Below are positions 34,127 through 41,809 of a DNA stretch of 64,000 nt, one piece after another. The position numbers and the translations under genes are program-made. How positions within the stretch are numbered: position 1 is the first letter of the stretch; every line of letters begins with the position of its first letter. This DNA is from Streptomyces sp. TBY4. GTDB lineage: Bacteria; Actinomycetota; Actinomycetes; Streptomycetales; Streptomycetaceae. Where the stretch lies: assembly GCF_024213195.1 (NCBI RefSeq), contig NZ_JANAVF010000002.1, positions 310,001 through 374,000 of the forward strand, read 5' to 3'. A model generated the notes under the pieces. That model did not search any database. It was not told the DNA's origin and worked only from the letters and a program-made list of their open reading frames with translations.

Positions 34127-35755
34127 TCAGCCCGCGTCCGCCTCCGTGGCCACCGACTTCGCCCACCGGTAGTCCGCCTTGCCGCTCGGGGAGCGCTGGA
34201 TGGCGGGGGCGATGACGAGCTGGCGCGGGATCTTGTAGCCCGCCAGCTTGGTGCGGCAGTGGGCCTGTATCTCGTCCAGGGTCGGATCGGCGGCGCCCTC
34301 GCGGATCTGGACCACCGCCGCCACGTGGTTGCCCCACTTCGGGTCCGCGACCCCGGCGACCAGGGCGTCGTAGACGTCCGGGTGGGACTTCAGCGCCTGC
34401 TCGACCTCCTCCGGGTACACCTTCTCGCCGCCCGTGTTGATGCACTGGGAGCCTCGGCCGAGGACGGTGACGATGCCCTGCTCGTCCACGGTCGCCATGT
34501 CGCCGAGCAGCACCCACCGCTCGGAGCCCTTCTGGAAGAAGGTTTCGGCGGTCTTGGCGGGGTCGTTGTAGTAGCCCAGGGGGACGTACCCGCGCTGCGC
34601 GAGCCGTCCCGGCTCGCCGACCGGCACCGGCTCGTGGGTCACCGGGTCCACCACCTGCGTGCGCTCGTTGACCTCCAGCCGGAAACCCTTCTCCGGACCG
34701 GAGTCGTTCGTGGCGCGGCCGTTCGAGCCGGACTCGGACGAGCCGAAGTTGTTCAGGAGCAGCACGTTCGGCACGAGCGCCTGGAACTCGGCGCGCACCG
34801 TCTCCGACATGATCGCGCCGGAGGAGGAGACGCTGAAGAGGGAGGACAGGTCGGTGCCCTTCAGGGGCCCGTTGAGGGCGTCGATGAGCGGCCGCAGCAT
34901 GGCGTCGCCCACCAGCGAGACGCTGGAGACCTTCTCCTTCTCGATCGTGCGCAGCACCTCCTCGGGCGCGTACTTGCGGTGGATGACCACCCGCTGCCCG
35001 TAGTTGAAGGCGATGAAGGACGTCAGCGTGGACGTGCCGTGCATCAGCGGAGGCGCGGGGAAGAAGGTGAGCCCGGCGCCCTTCGACGCGACCCGCTCCG
35101 CCAGCTCCTCGGGGCGCTTCACCGGTTCGCCGGTCGGTTCGCCGCCGAAGAGGCCGGCGAAGAAGAGGTCCTCGGCGCGCCACATGACGCCCTTGGGCAT
35201 GCCGGTCGTACCGCCGGTGTAGATGATGAACAGGTCGTCGGGGGAGCGGGGCGGGAATCCGCGGCCGGGGGAACCGGAGGCCTCGGCGTCCGTGTACGCG
35301 ACCGGCGCGATCGAGGGCTCCGGGGCGCCCTCGGGCGTCGCCCCGACGCGGATCAGGTGGCGGAGCTTCGTCGTCTGGGGGAGGGCCGCCGCGACCCGTT
35401 CGGTGAACTCGCCCTCGAATACGAGTGCGGCGAGGTCGGCGTCGTTGTAGAGGTAGACGAGCTCCTCCTCCACGTACCGGTAGTTGACGTTCACCGGCAC
35501 CAGGCGGGCCTTCAGGCAGGCGATGACGGTCTGGAGGTACTCGACGCCGTTGTAGAGGTGCAGGCCCAGGTGCTCACCGGCCTTCAGGCCGCTGTCCAGC
35601 AGGTGGTGCGCGATACGGTTCGCCGCCGCGTCCAGCTCCGCGTACGTCAGGCGGCGCTCGGCGCCGGTCCCGGGGTGGTCCACGTACACGAGGGCCTCGC
35701 GGTCCGGGACCACGTCAACGACCGACTCGAACAGGTCGGCAATGTTGTACTCCAC
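34127..35755 (-). CDS. Acyl-CoA synthetase (AMP-forming)
   Basis: A 542-residue ANL ligase. The P-loop is YTGGTTGMPKGVMW, the central motif NNFGSSESGS, and the end is QRSPSGKADYRWAK with the catalytic lysine. Related Streptomyces enzymes are found in steroid- and fatty-acid-like catabolic clusters. GTG at 35755 is chosen because AGGAGG lies close upstream; an ATG at 35782 has no ribosome site. It is divergent from the crotonase operon, sharing a spacer with the TCTGA-N7-TCAGA palindrome. Confidence 0.88.
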   Translation of the reverse strand: MEYNIADLFESVVDVVPDREALVYVDHPGTGAERRLTYAELDAAANRIAHHLLDSGLKAGEHLGLHLYNGVEYLQTVIACLKARLVPVNVNYRYVEEELVYLYNDADLAALVFEGEFTERVAAALPQTTKLRHLIRVGATPEGAPEPSIAPVAYTDAEASGSPGRGFPPRSPDDLFIIYTGGTTGMPKGVMWRAEDLFFAGLFGGEPTGEPVKRPEELAERVASKGAGLTFFPAPPLMHGTSTLTSFIAFNYGQRVVIHRKYAPEEVLRTIEKEKVSSVSLVGDAMLRPLIDALNGPLKGTDLSSLFSVSSSGAIMSETVRAEFQALVPNVLLLNNFGSSESGSNGRATNDSGPEKGFRLEVNERTQVVDPVTHEPVPVGEPGRLAQRGYVPLGYYNDPAKTAETFFQKGSERWVLLGDMATVDEQGIVTVLGRGSQCINTGGEKVYPEEVEQALKSHPDVYDALVAGVADPKWGNHVAAVVQIREGAADPTLDEIQAHCRTKLAGYKIPRQLVIAPAIQRSPSGKADYRWAKSVATEADAG

Positions 35756-35848
35756 CGGTCCTCCTGACCCAGAAAATCCCATGGCTGGTCTGCTCGGCGG
35801 TCATTAGAGCGTCGCCAACCCCAACAAGGAAGGGGACCGTCCAAGAAA

Positions 35849-35865
35849 TCTGACTGGGTGTCAGA
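35849..35865. promoter_or_regulatory. TCTGA-N7-TCAGA operator, copy B
   Basis: TCTGACTGGGTGTCAGA is a perfect 6-bp inverted repeat with a 5-bp centre, followed by AAA, in the divergent spacer of an acyl-CoA synthetase and the crotonase operon. Same half-sites and spacing as at 7029 and 47208. Confidence 0.72.
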
Positions 35866-35892
35866 AAACTATTGAACTGCACCCGCCCCTAC

Positions 35893-35906
35893 TGCAACCT
35901 GTTCTA
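35893..35906. promoter_or_regulatory. AAC-NN-GTT palindrome, KstR-like
   Basis: TGCAACCTGTTCTA, with an AAC-CT-GTT core inside CT...AG, lies 24 bp before the crotonase start. It resembles the AAC-NN-GTT core recognised by KstR-type regulators of sterol catabolism. Only this one copy was noticed, so the match may be chance. Confidence 0.3.
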
Positions 35907-35929
35907 GGTCTTGAGACGGGAGGACGGCA

Positions 35930-36730
35930 ATGGGTGGGACAGAACACCTGACCGTGGAACGCCACGGCGCCACGCTGGTGCTCACCATGAACAGGCCCGA
36001 GGCGAAGAACGCGCTCTCGCTGCCGCTGCTGGTGGGGCTGTACGACGGCTGGCTGGAGGCCGACGCGGACGACACGATCCGCTCCGTGGTGCTGACGGGG
36101 GCCGGCGGGGACTTCTGCGCCGGCATGGACCTGAAGGCGCTGGCCGGCAAGGGCATGGCGGGCGACCAGTACCGGGACCGGCTCAAGGCCGACCCCGACC
36201 TGCACTGGAAGGCGATGCTGCGCCACCACCGGCCGCGCAAGCCCGTCATCGCGGCGGTGGAGGGCTACTGCGTCGCCGGCGGCACGGAGATCCTCCAGGG
36301 GACCGACATCCGGGTCGCGGGGGAGGGGGCCACCTTCGGGCTGTTCGAGGTCAAACGGGGGCTCTTCCCGATCGGCGGCTCGACGGTACGGCTCCCGCGG
36401 CAGATTCCGCGGACGCACGCACTGGAGATGCTGCTGACGGGGCGGCCCTACACGGCCGAGGAAGCGGCGCGGATCGGGCTCGTCGGGCGGGTGGTACCGG
36501 CCGGGACGGCGCGGGACGCTGCGCTGGAGATCGCGGAGCGGATCAACGCGTGCGGGCCGCTGGCGGTGGAGGCGGTGAAGGCCTCCGTCTACGAGGCGGC
36601 CGAGCTGACGGAGTCGGAGGGGCTGGCGGCGGAGCTGCTGCGCGGGTGGCCGATCTTCGACACCGCCGACGCGAAGGAGGGGGCGCGGGCTTTCGCGGAG
36701 AAGCGGCCCGCGCTGTATCGGCGGGAGTAG
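35930..36730 (+). CDS. Enoyl-CoA hydratase/isomerase (crotonase) family
   Basis: A 266-residue crotonase. The oxyanion-hole segments DFCAGMDLKALA and GYCVAGGTEILQGTD are clear, and a FGLFEVKRGLFP segment supplies a second acidic position. It would hydrate or isomerise an enoyl-CoA, in the beta-oxidation-like set made with the following DUF35 and thiolase-type genes. GGGAGGAC lies 5-10 nt before the ATG. The operator pair at 35849 and 35893 lies directly upstream. Confidence 0.9.
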   Translation: MGGTEHLTVERHGATLVLTMNRPEAKNALSLPLLVGLYDGWLEADADDTIRSVVLTGAGGDFCAGMDLKALAGKGMAGDQYRDRLKADPDLHWKAMLRHHRPRKPVIAAVEGYCVAGGTEILQGTDIRVAGEGATFGLFEVKRGLFPIGGSTVRLPRQIPRTHALEMLLTGRPYTAEEAARIGLVGRVVPAGTARDAALEIAERINACGPLAVEAVKASVYEAAELTESEGLAAELLRGWPIFDTADAKEGARAFAEKRPALYRRE

Positions 36731-36819
36731 TCCGCTCTGCCGGCCCTTGGCCGTGCCCTTGCCCTTGCCGGGGGTGCCGGACCGCGGGCGGGTGCGGCGC
36801 CGTTGCCGGGGACCAGTCC

Positions 36820-36859
36820 CCGGACCCCTGCGCCTCAAACGCCGGCGGGGCTGAATTTT
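36820..36859. repeat. Dispersed Streptomyces intergenic repeat, copy 1
   Basis: A GC-rich element with the core CGCCTCAAACGCCGGCGGGG followed by CTGAATTTT. A near-identical copy occurs 91 bp downstream and a related one at 44630. It is non-coding, with a small CCGGGGAC/GTCCCCGG hairpin just before it. Confidence 0.75.
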
Positions 36860-36910
36860 GCCCGGCGGCGCCGGATTTGCGCGGCGGGGCTTCGTTTTCG
36901 GGGCTCCGCC

Positions 36911-36949
36911 CCGGACCCCTGCGCCTCAAACGCCGGCGGGGCTGAATTT
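36911..36949. repeat. Dispersed Streptomyces intergenic repeat, copy 2
   Basis: The second copy shares about 39 bp with the element at 36820 and is preceded by CGGGGCTCCGCCCCGG. The pair fills the 259-bp spacer between the crotonase and DUF35 genes. Confidence 0.75.
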
Positions 36950-36989
36950 GCCCGACCGTTCCCGGAACCCACACATCGGAGACCCACCC

Positions 36990-37952
36990 ATGACAGCCGC
37001 GTCGCCACCCGAGATCCTCCGTGCACCCCTTGTCGTCGAGTTCCCCTTCACCCGCTCCCTCGGCCCCGTGCAGAGCGCCTTCCTCACCGGGCTGCGCGAA
37101 GGGGTCGTGCTCGGGGTCACGACCTCCGACGGCAAGGTGATGGTGCCGCCCGTCGAGTACGACCCCGTGACCGCCGAGGAGGTGCGGGACCTGGTCGAGG
37201 TCGGGACGACCGGGACCGTCACCACCTGGGCCTGGAACGGCTCGCCGCGCCCCAACCAGCCCCTCGCCACGCCCTTCGCCTGGGTCCTCGTCCGCCTCGA
37301 CGGTGCCGACACCGCCATCCTGCACGCCCTCGACGCCCCCGGGCCCGAGGCCGTCGCCACCGGGATGCGGGTGCGCGTGCGGTGGGCCGGGGAGCGGATC
37401 GGGGCCATCACCGACATCGCCTGCTTCGAGCCCGCCGGGGAGGCGGACTCCGAGGCGCAGGCGAGCCCGCACAGCGGGGAGTTCGCGGACGCCGTCACCG
37501 GGATCATCGCCGAGGCCCGCCTGGACTACACGTACAGCCCCGGCCGCGCGCAGACCGCGTACATCGCCGGACTCTCCGAGCAGAAGACCATCGGCGAGCG
37601 CTGCCCCTCCTGCCAGAAGGTGTACGTGCCCCCGCGCGGCGCCTGCCCCACCTGCGGGGTGGCGACGACCGACCGGGTAGAGGTCGGGCCGGCGGGCACC
37701 GTCACCACCTACTGCATCGTCAACATCAAGGCCAAGAACCTCGACATCGAGGTGCCGTACGTGTACGCGCACATCGCCCTCGACGGCGCCGGGCTCGCCC
37801 TCCACGGCCGGATCGGCGGAATCCCGTACGACCAGGTGCGGATGGGGCTGCGCGTGGAACCGGTCTGGACCGAAGGCGGGCGCTACCCCGACCACTACCG
37901 CCCCACCGGAGAGCCGGACGCGGACTACGACGTGTACAAGGAGCTCATCTGA
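36990..37952 (+). CDS. Fused double DUF35 (OB-fold, zinc ribbon) protein
   Basis: A 320-residue protein with two DUF35 units in tandem. The N-terminal unit (about 10-150) has the OB fold but no cysteines. The C-terminal unit (about 180-320) has a rubredoxin-like zinc ribbon, CPSC-x(12)-CPTC, followed by the OB fold (GPAGTVTTYCIVNIKAKNLD). DUF35 proteins bind lipid-transfer thiolases and acyl-CoA; in steroid degradation they form retro-aldolase complexes with Ltp2-type partners. The stop overlaps the next start (TGATG), fitting such a complex. Confidence 0.85.
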   Translation: MTAASPPEILRAPLVVEFPFTRSLGPVQSAFLTGLREGVVLGVTTSDGKVMVPPVEYDPVTAEEVRDLVEVGTTGTVTTWAWNGSPRPNQPLATPFAWVLVRLDGADTAILHALDAPGPEAVATGMRVRVRWAGERIGAITDIACFEPAGEADSEAQASPHSGEFADAVTGIIAEARLDYTYSPGRAQTAYIAGLSEQKTIGERCPSCQKVYVPPRGACPTCGVATTDRVEVGPAGTVTTYCIVNIKAKNLDIEVPYVYAHIALDGAGLALHGRIGGIPYDQVRMGLRVEPVWTEGGRYPDHYRPTGEPDADYDVYKELI

Positions 37953-39010
37953 TGGCCCGATACGCCCGTGAGGTCGCGGTGGTCGCCTTCGCGCAGAGCG
38001 ACCACCTGCGCCGCACCGACGAGCTCAGCGAAGTCGAGATGGTCATGCCGGTCCTGCACCAGGTGCTGGCCGCCACCGGCCTGAAGGCGGGGGAGATCGG
38101 CTTCACCTGCTCCGGATCCAGCGACTACCTCGCAGGCCGGGCCTTCTCCTTCACCATGACCCTCGACGGCGTCGGAGCCTGGCCGCCCATCTCCGAATCG
38201 CACGTGGAGATGGACGGCGCCTGGGCCCTCTACGAGGCCTGGGTCAAGATCCAGACCGGCGAGGCCGACACCGCCCTCGTCTACTCCTACGGGAAGTCCT
38301 CCCCGGGGTCGGTACGCGACGTGCTGACCCGCCAGCTCGACCCGTACTACCTCGCTCCGCTCTGGCCCGACTCGGTGGCCCTGGCCGCCCTCCAGGCCCA
38401 GGCGCTCATCGACGCGGGGGAGACCGACGAAGCCGGGCTCGCCGCGATCGGCGCCCGCAGCCGGGCCTCCGCGAGCGCCAACCCGCACGCCCAGCTCCGC
38501 GGCGCCGTCCCGCAGGGCGAGTACCAGGTCGCCCCGCTGCGCACCGGGGACTGCCCGCCCATCGGCGACGGCGCGGCCGCCGTCATCCTGGCCGCCGGGG
38601 ACGTGGCCCGCCGGCTGTGCGAGCGGCCCGCCTGGATCACCGGCATCGACCACCGCATCGAGGCCCACAGCCTCGGGCTGCGCGACCTCACCGACTCCCC
38701 GTCGACCCGGATCGCCGCCGAGCACGCGGGCGTGTTCGAGTCCCCGGTGGACACCGCCGAACTGCACGCCTCCTTCTCCTCCCAGGAGGTCGTGCTGCGC
38801 AAGGCCCTCGGACTCGGCGCGGACGTCGCCGTCAACCCCTCCGGCGGAGCGCTCGCCGCCAACCCGATGATGGCCGCCGGCCTGATCCGGATCGGCGAGG
38901 CGGCCGCCCGCATCCACCGCGGCGAGTCCGACCGGGCCGTCGCGCACGCCACCTCCGGCCCCTGCCTCCAGCAGAACCTGGTCGCCGTCCTGGAAGGGGA
39001 CCGAGCATGA
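37952..39010 (+). CDS. Thiolase-fold lipid-transfer protein, first of two
   Basis: A 352-residue thiolase-superfamily protein. The usual nucleophilic Cys loop reads ISESHVEMDGAWAL with no cysteine. The C-terminal region keeps VNPSGGALAANPMMAAGL and AHATSGPCLQQN. This pattern matches non-condensing SCPx/Ltp-like proteins rather than acetyl-CoA acyltransferases. Placed between the DUF35 gene and a second such protein with overlapping ends, it likely forms a hetero-oligomeric aldolase or thiolase complex acting on a branched or sterol-like acyl-CoA. Confidence 0.85.
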   Translation: MARYAREVAVVAFAQSDHLRRTDELSEVEMVMPVLHQVLAATGLKAGEIGFTCSGSSDYLAGRAFSFTMTLDGVGAWPPISESHVEMDGAWALYEAWVKIQTGEADTALVYSYGKSSPGSVRDVLTRQLDPYYLAPLWPDSVALAALQAQALIDAGETDEAGLAAIGARSRASASANPHAQLRGAVPQGEYQVAPLRTGDCPPIGDGAAAVILAAGDVARRLCERPAWITGIDHRIEAHSLGLRDLTDSPSTRIAAEHAGVFESPVDTAELHASFSSQEVVLRKALGLGADVAVNPSGGALAANPMMAAGLIRIGEAAARIHRGESDRAVAHATSGPCLQQNLVAVLEGDRA

Positions 39011-40191
39011 GCACCTCCGCCGCGACGGGCAAGGAGCCGGTGGCCATCGTCGGCATCGGCCAGACCAAGCACGTGGCCGCCCGCCACGACGTCTCCATCG
39101 CCGGACTGGTGCGCGAGGCGGCGGCCCGCGCGCTGGCGGACGCCGAGCTGACCTGGGCGGACATCGACGCGGTCGTCATCGGCAAGGCCCCCGACTTCTT
39201 CGAGGGCGTGATGATGCCGGAGCTGTACCTCGCGGACGCCCTCGGCGCCGTCGGCAAGCCCATGCTCCGCGTGCACACGGCCGGTTCGGTGGGCGGCTCC
39301 ACGGCGCTGGTCGCCTCCAACCTGGTCGCCGCCCGGGTCCACCGCACCGTGCTGACCCTCGCCTTCGAGAAGCAGTCCGAGTCCAACGCCATGTGGGGGC
39401 TCTCGCTGCCCGTCCCCTTCCAGCAGCCGCTGCTGGCCGGGGCCGGCGGGTTCTTCGCCCCGCACGTGCGCGCGTACATGCGGCGCACCGGCGCCCCCGA
39501 CACGGTGGGCTCGCTCGTCGCGTACAAGGACCGGCGCAACGCGCTGAAGAACCCGTACGCCCACCTGCACGAGCACGACATCACCCTGGAGAAGGTCCAG
39601 GCGTCCCCGATGCTGTGGGACCCGATCCGGTACTCCGAGACCTGCCCGTCCTCCGACGGCGCCTGCGCCATGATCCTCACCGACCGTGCGGGCGCGGCCC
39701 GTTCGCCGAAGCCGCCGGCCTGGGTGCACGGCGGGGCGATGCGCAGCGAGCCGACCCTCTTCGCAGGGAAGGACTTCGTGTCCCCGCAGGCGGGCAAGGA
39801 CTGCGCGGCCGACGTCTACCGGCAGGCCGGGGTCACCGATCCGCGCCGGGAGATCGACGCCGTGGAGATGTACGTGCCGTTCTCCTGGTACGAGCCGATG
39901 TGGCTGGAGAACCTCGGGTTCGCCGAGGAGGGCGAGGGCTGGAAGCTCACCGAGGCCGGCGTCACCGAACTCGACGGGGACCTGCCCGTCAACCCGTCGG
40001 GCGGCGTCCTGTCCACCAACCCCATCGGAGCCTCCGGGATGATCCGCTTCGCGGAAGCGGCGCTCCAGGTGCGCGGTCAGGCGGGGGAGCACCAAGTTCC
40101 GGACGCCCGGCGGGCGATGGGACACGCATACGGCGGCGGGGCGCAGTTCTTCGCGATGTGGCTGGTGGGAGCGGAGCAGCCGGGCTCCTGA
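39007..40191 (+). CDS. Thiolase-fold lipid-transfer protein, second of two
   Basis: A 394-residue thiolase-superfamily protein (PVAIVGIGQTKHV at the start, CPSSDGACAMIL, EMYVPFSWYE, VNPSGGVLSTNPIGASGMIR). The nucleophile loop reads HTAGSVGGSTAL, again lacking Cys. Together with the preceding gene (ATGA overlap) and the DUF35 protein it forms a three-gene module seen in actinobacterial steroid and acyl-CoA catabolism. A 17-bp hairpin follows. Confidence 0.87.
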   Translation: MSTSAATGKEPVAIVGIGQTKHVAARHDVSIAGLVREAAARALADAELTWADIDAVVIGKAPDFFEGVMMPELYLADALGAVGKPMLRVHTAGSVGGSTALVASNLVAARVHRTVLTLAFEKQSESNAMWGLSLPVPFQQPLLAGAGGFFAPHVRAYMRRTGAPDTVGSLVAYKDRRNALKNPYAHLHEHDITLEKVQASPMLWDPIRYSETCPSSDGACAMILTDRAGAARSPKPPAWVHGGAMRSEPTLFAGKDFVSPQAGKDCAADVYRQAGVTDPRREIDAVEMYVPFSWYEPMWLENLGFAEEGEGWKLTEAGVTELDGDLPVNPSGGVLSTNPIGASGMIRFAEAALQVRGQAGEHQVPDARRAMGHAYGGGAQFFAMWLVGAEQPGS

Positions 40192-40214
40192 ACGAAAACC
40201 GGATTCCGGGCGGA

Positions 40215-40258
40215 GTGCCGCACCGGCCACGAGTGACCCACCGTGGCCTGTGCGGCAC
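40215..40258 (+). terminator. Hairpin terminator of the crotonase-thiolase operon
   Basis: Arms 40215-40231 and 40242-40258 form a 17-bp stem with one mismatch and a 10-nt loop, 23 bp after the stop. Confidence 0.75.
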
Positions 40259-40320
40259 GGCGTGCGATGGCTAACCTGGCCCCGGGACGACGAACCGGGA
40301 GTACCGGGAGGAGCACGCAC

Positions 40321-40560
40321 GTGGCAGAGAGCATGACTTCGAAGGCGCCGGCCGGCTGGGGAAAGCCGGACCTCGACCTGACCGAGGCGGACTGGCAGTC
40401 GAGCAGCCGGGGAGCGGGTGACGTCCAGATCGCCTTCGTGGAGGGGTTCATCGCGATGCGCAACGGTGACCGCCCCGAAAGCCCCTCGCTGATCTTCGCG
40501 CCGGACGAGTGGCGCAAGTTCGTCCTGGGCGCACGGGGCGGGGAGTTCGACCTCACGTAG
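40321..40560 (+). CDS. DUF397 domain protein
   Basis: A 79-residue protein with the DUF397 pattern: W-x-SSSRG near residue 27, VAFVEGFIAMRNGDRP and a PDEWRKFVLGARGGEFD end. DUF397 proteins usually sit next to an XRE regulator and act as its small partner (BldB/WhiJ-like system). No XRE gene is adjacent here, so it is an orphan copy. GTG 40321 is preceded by GGGAGGAG at good spacing. Confidence 0.85.
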   Translation: MAESMTSKAPAGWGKPDLDLTEADWQSSSRGAGDVQIAFVEGFIAMRNGDRPESPSLIFAPDEWRKFVLGARGGEFDLT

Positions 40561-40697
40561 CGGAGCGGCGGAGCGGAGGAACGCGGCGCACCACCGGGCG
40601 CGGAGCCGCCGGCCCGGTGGGGAGCCCGTAATCCCCTTGCCGGCCCCGGAGGGTCCCGGCATCATGGCCGCCATGACGATCACCCGTCGAAAGGGCG

Positions 40698-41192
40698 ATG
40701 CCGCGTAGACGGCCCGGCGCGCTGCGCGCCGAACGAGGAACGTACGAGGACCGCCGGCCGCCCGCCTGGGCGCGGGCACTCCCGCCCGTGGACCGGCTGT
40801 CACCCGAAGCCGCCGCGGCCGTGCACTGGGCCCGGCCCGGACGGGCCGGTGAGATCGCCGGCCTGCTGGCCCGGTACCGCGTCTTCCTGAGCCGCCCCGG
40901 CCGCCACCTGTACCTGTCCCCCTCCCCGTGCCTCGACTGCCCGGGGTGCTCCTTCGCCGACGTCGCCACCGTCCGCGACGAACTGCGCGACCACCACCGG
41001 CTGCTGCCGCCGGTCGCCCGTGAAGCCCTGTGCCGCGTGCTGCGCGGCCTGGACGAGGAGTTCCACCGCCGCACGATCGAGGACCTCCGCCCACCGGACT
41101 CCCGATGGGCGTGGCACGGCCGCCCGCTCGCCTGGTGGCACCGGCGGCTGCGCGAGGAGGAGCCGGAGCCCGACCGGTCCGAGTACTGGTGA
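40698..41192 (+). CDS. Hypothetical protein with CxxCxxC
   Basis: A 164-residue protein I do not recognise. It is rich in Arg and Pro, has a CLDCPGCSF cluster (three cysteines) near residue 78 that could bind a metal, and a Trp-rich end (WAWHGRPLAWWHRR). GAAAGGG precedes the ATG. It has codon use like its neighbours and stands between the DUF397 gene and an ACT-domain gene. No function is proposed. Confidence 0.6.
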   Translation: MPRRRPGALRAERGTYEDRRPPAWARALPPVDRLSPEAAAAVHWARPGRAGEIAGLLARYRVFLSRPGRHLYLSPSPCLDCPGCSFADVATVRDELRDHHRLLPPVAREALCRVLRGLDEEFHRRTIEDLRPPDSRWAWHGRPLAWWHRRLREEEPEPDRSEYW

Positions 41193-41255
41193 CGACGGAG
41201 GCGCCGGCCCGGGGTGTCGGACCGGCCGCGGTCCGACCCCGGGTACGGTGGCGGC

Positions 41256-41672
41256 GTGAGCGGAGAAAACGACCTGCAGAAGCTGCTGAGCGGAATGCGG
41301 CCCGAGCTGAACGACGGGCTGTACGTGTTCTGCACCATCCCCGGAGACACCGACCCGGAGGCCCTCGCCGGGCTCACCCCCGTCGCCTCCGTCCTGGAAC
41401 CGGAAGGGCTCACCCTCGTACTGAGCCAGGAGGACGCCGACGAGGCCGGTCTCCCCTACGAGTACACCGCCGGTTGGATCACCCTGCGCGTCCACTCCTC
41501 CCTCGACGCCGTCGGCCTGACCGCCGCCTTCGCCACCGAACTCGGCGCACACGGCCTGAGCTGCAACGTCATCGCCGGGTACCACCACGACCATCTCTTC
41601 GTGGACGCCGCCCGGGCCGCCGAGGCCGTGGCCGTCCTGGAAGCGCTCGCGGCCCGCTCGGCGCCGGGCTGA
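41256..41672 (+). CDS. ACT domain-containing protein
   Basis: A 138-residue protein with two small alpha-beta units: DGLYVFCTIPGDTDPEALAGL with EPEGLTLVLSQEDADEAGL, then ITLRVHSSLDAVGLTAAFATELGAHGLSCNVIAGYHHDHLFV. The latter is the ACT-like fold of the DUF2000/DUF2241 type, thought to bind small ligands such as amino acids. GTG 41256 keeps the conserved start; the upstream reading is poorly supported. Single gene. Confidence 0.78.
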   Translation: MSGENDLQKLLSGMRPELNDGLYVFCTIPGDTDPEALAGLTPVASVLEPEGLTLVLSQEDADEAGLPYEYTAGWITLRVHSSLDAVGLTAAFATELGAHGLSCNVIAGYHHDHLFVDAARAAEAVAVLEALAARSAPG

Positions 41673-41809
41673 GCCCCCGGGGCGTGCGGCGGCGCATACA
41701 CCAGCCGGAGGCACCCGAAGGAAGATCAGCTTTATTTGCCGCACCGGGCTTCCCGGGCGCGTGCGCGGGCGTACGCTGAACCCCCGAACAGGCCTGGGGG
41801 GTACCAGCC

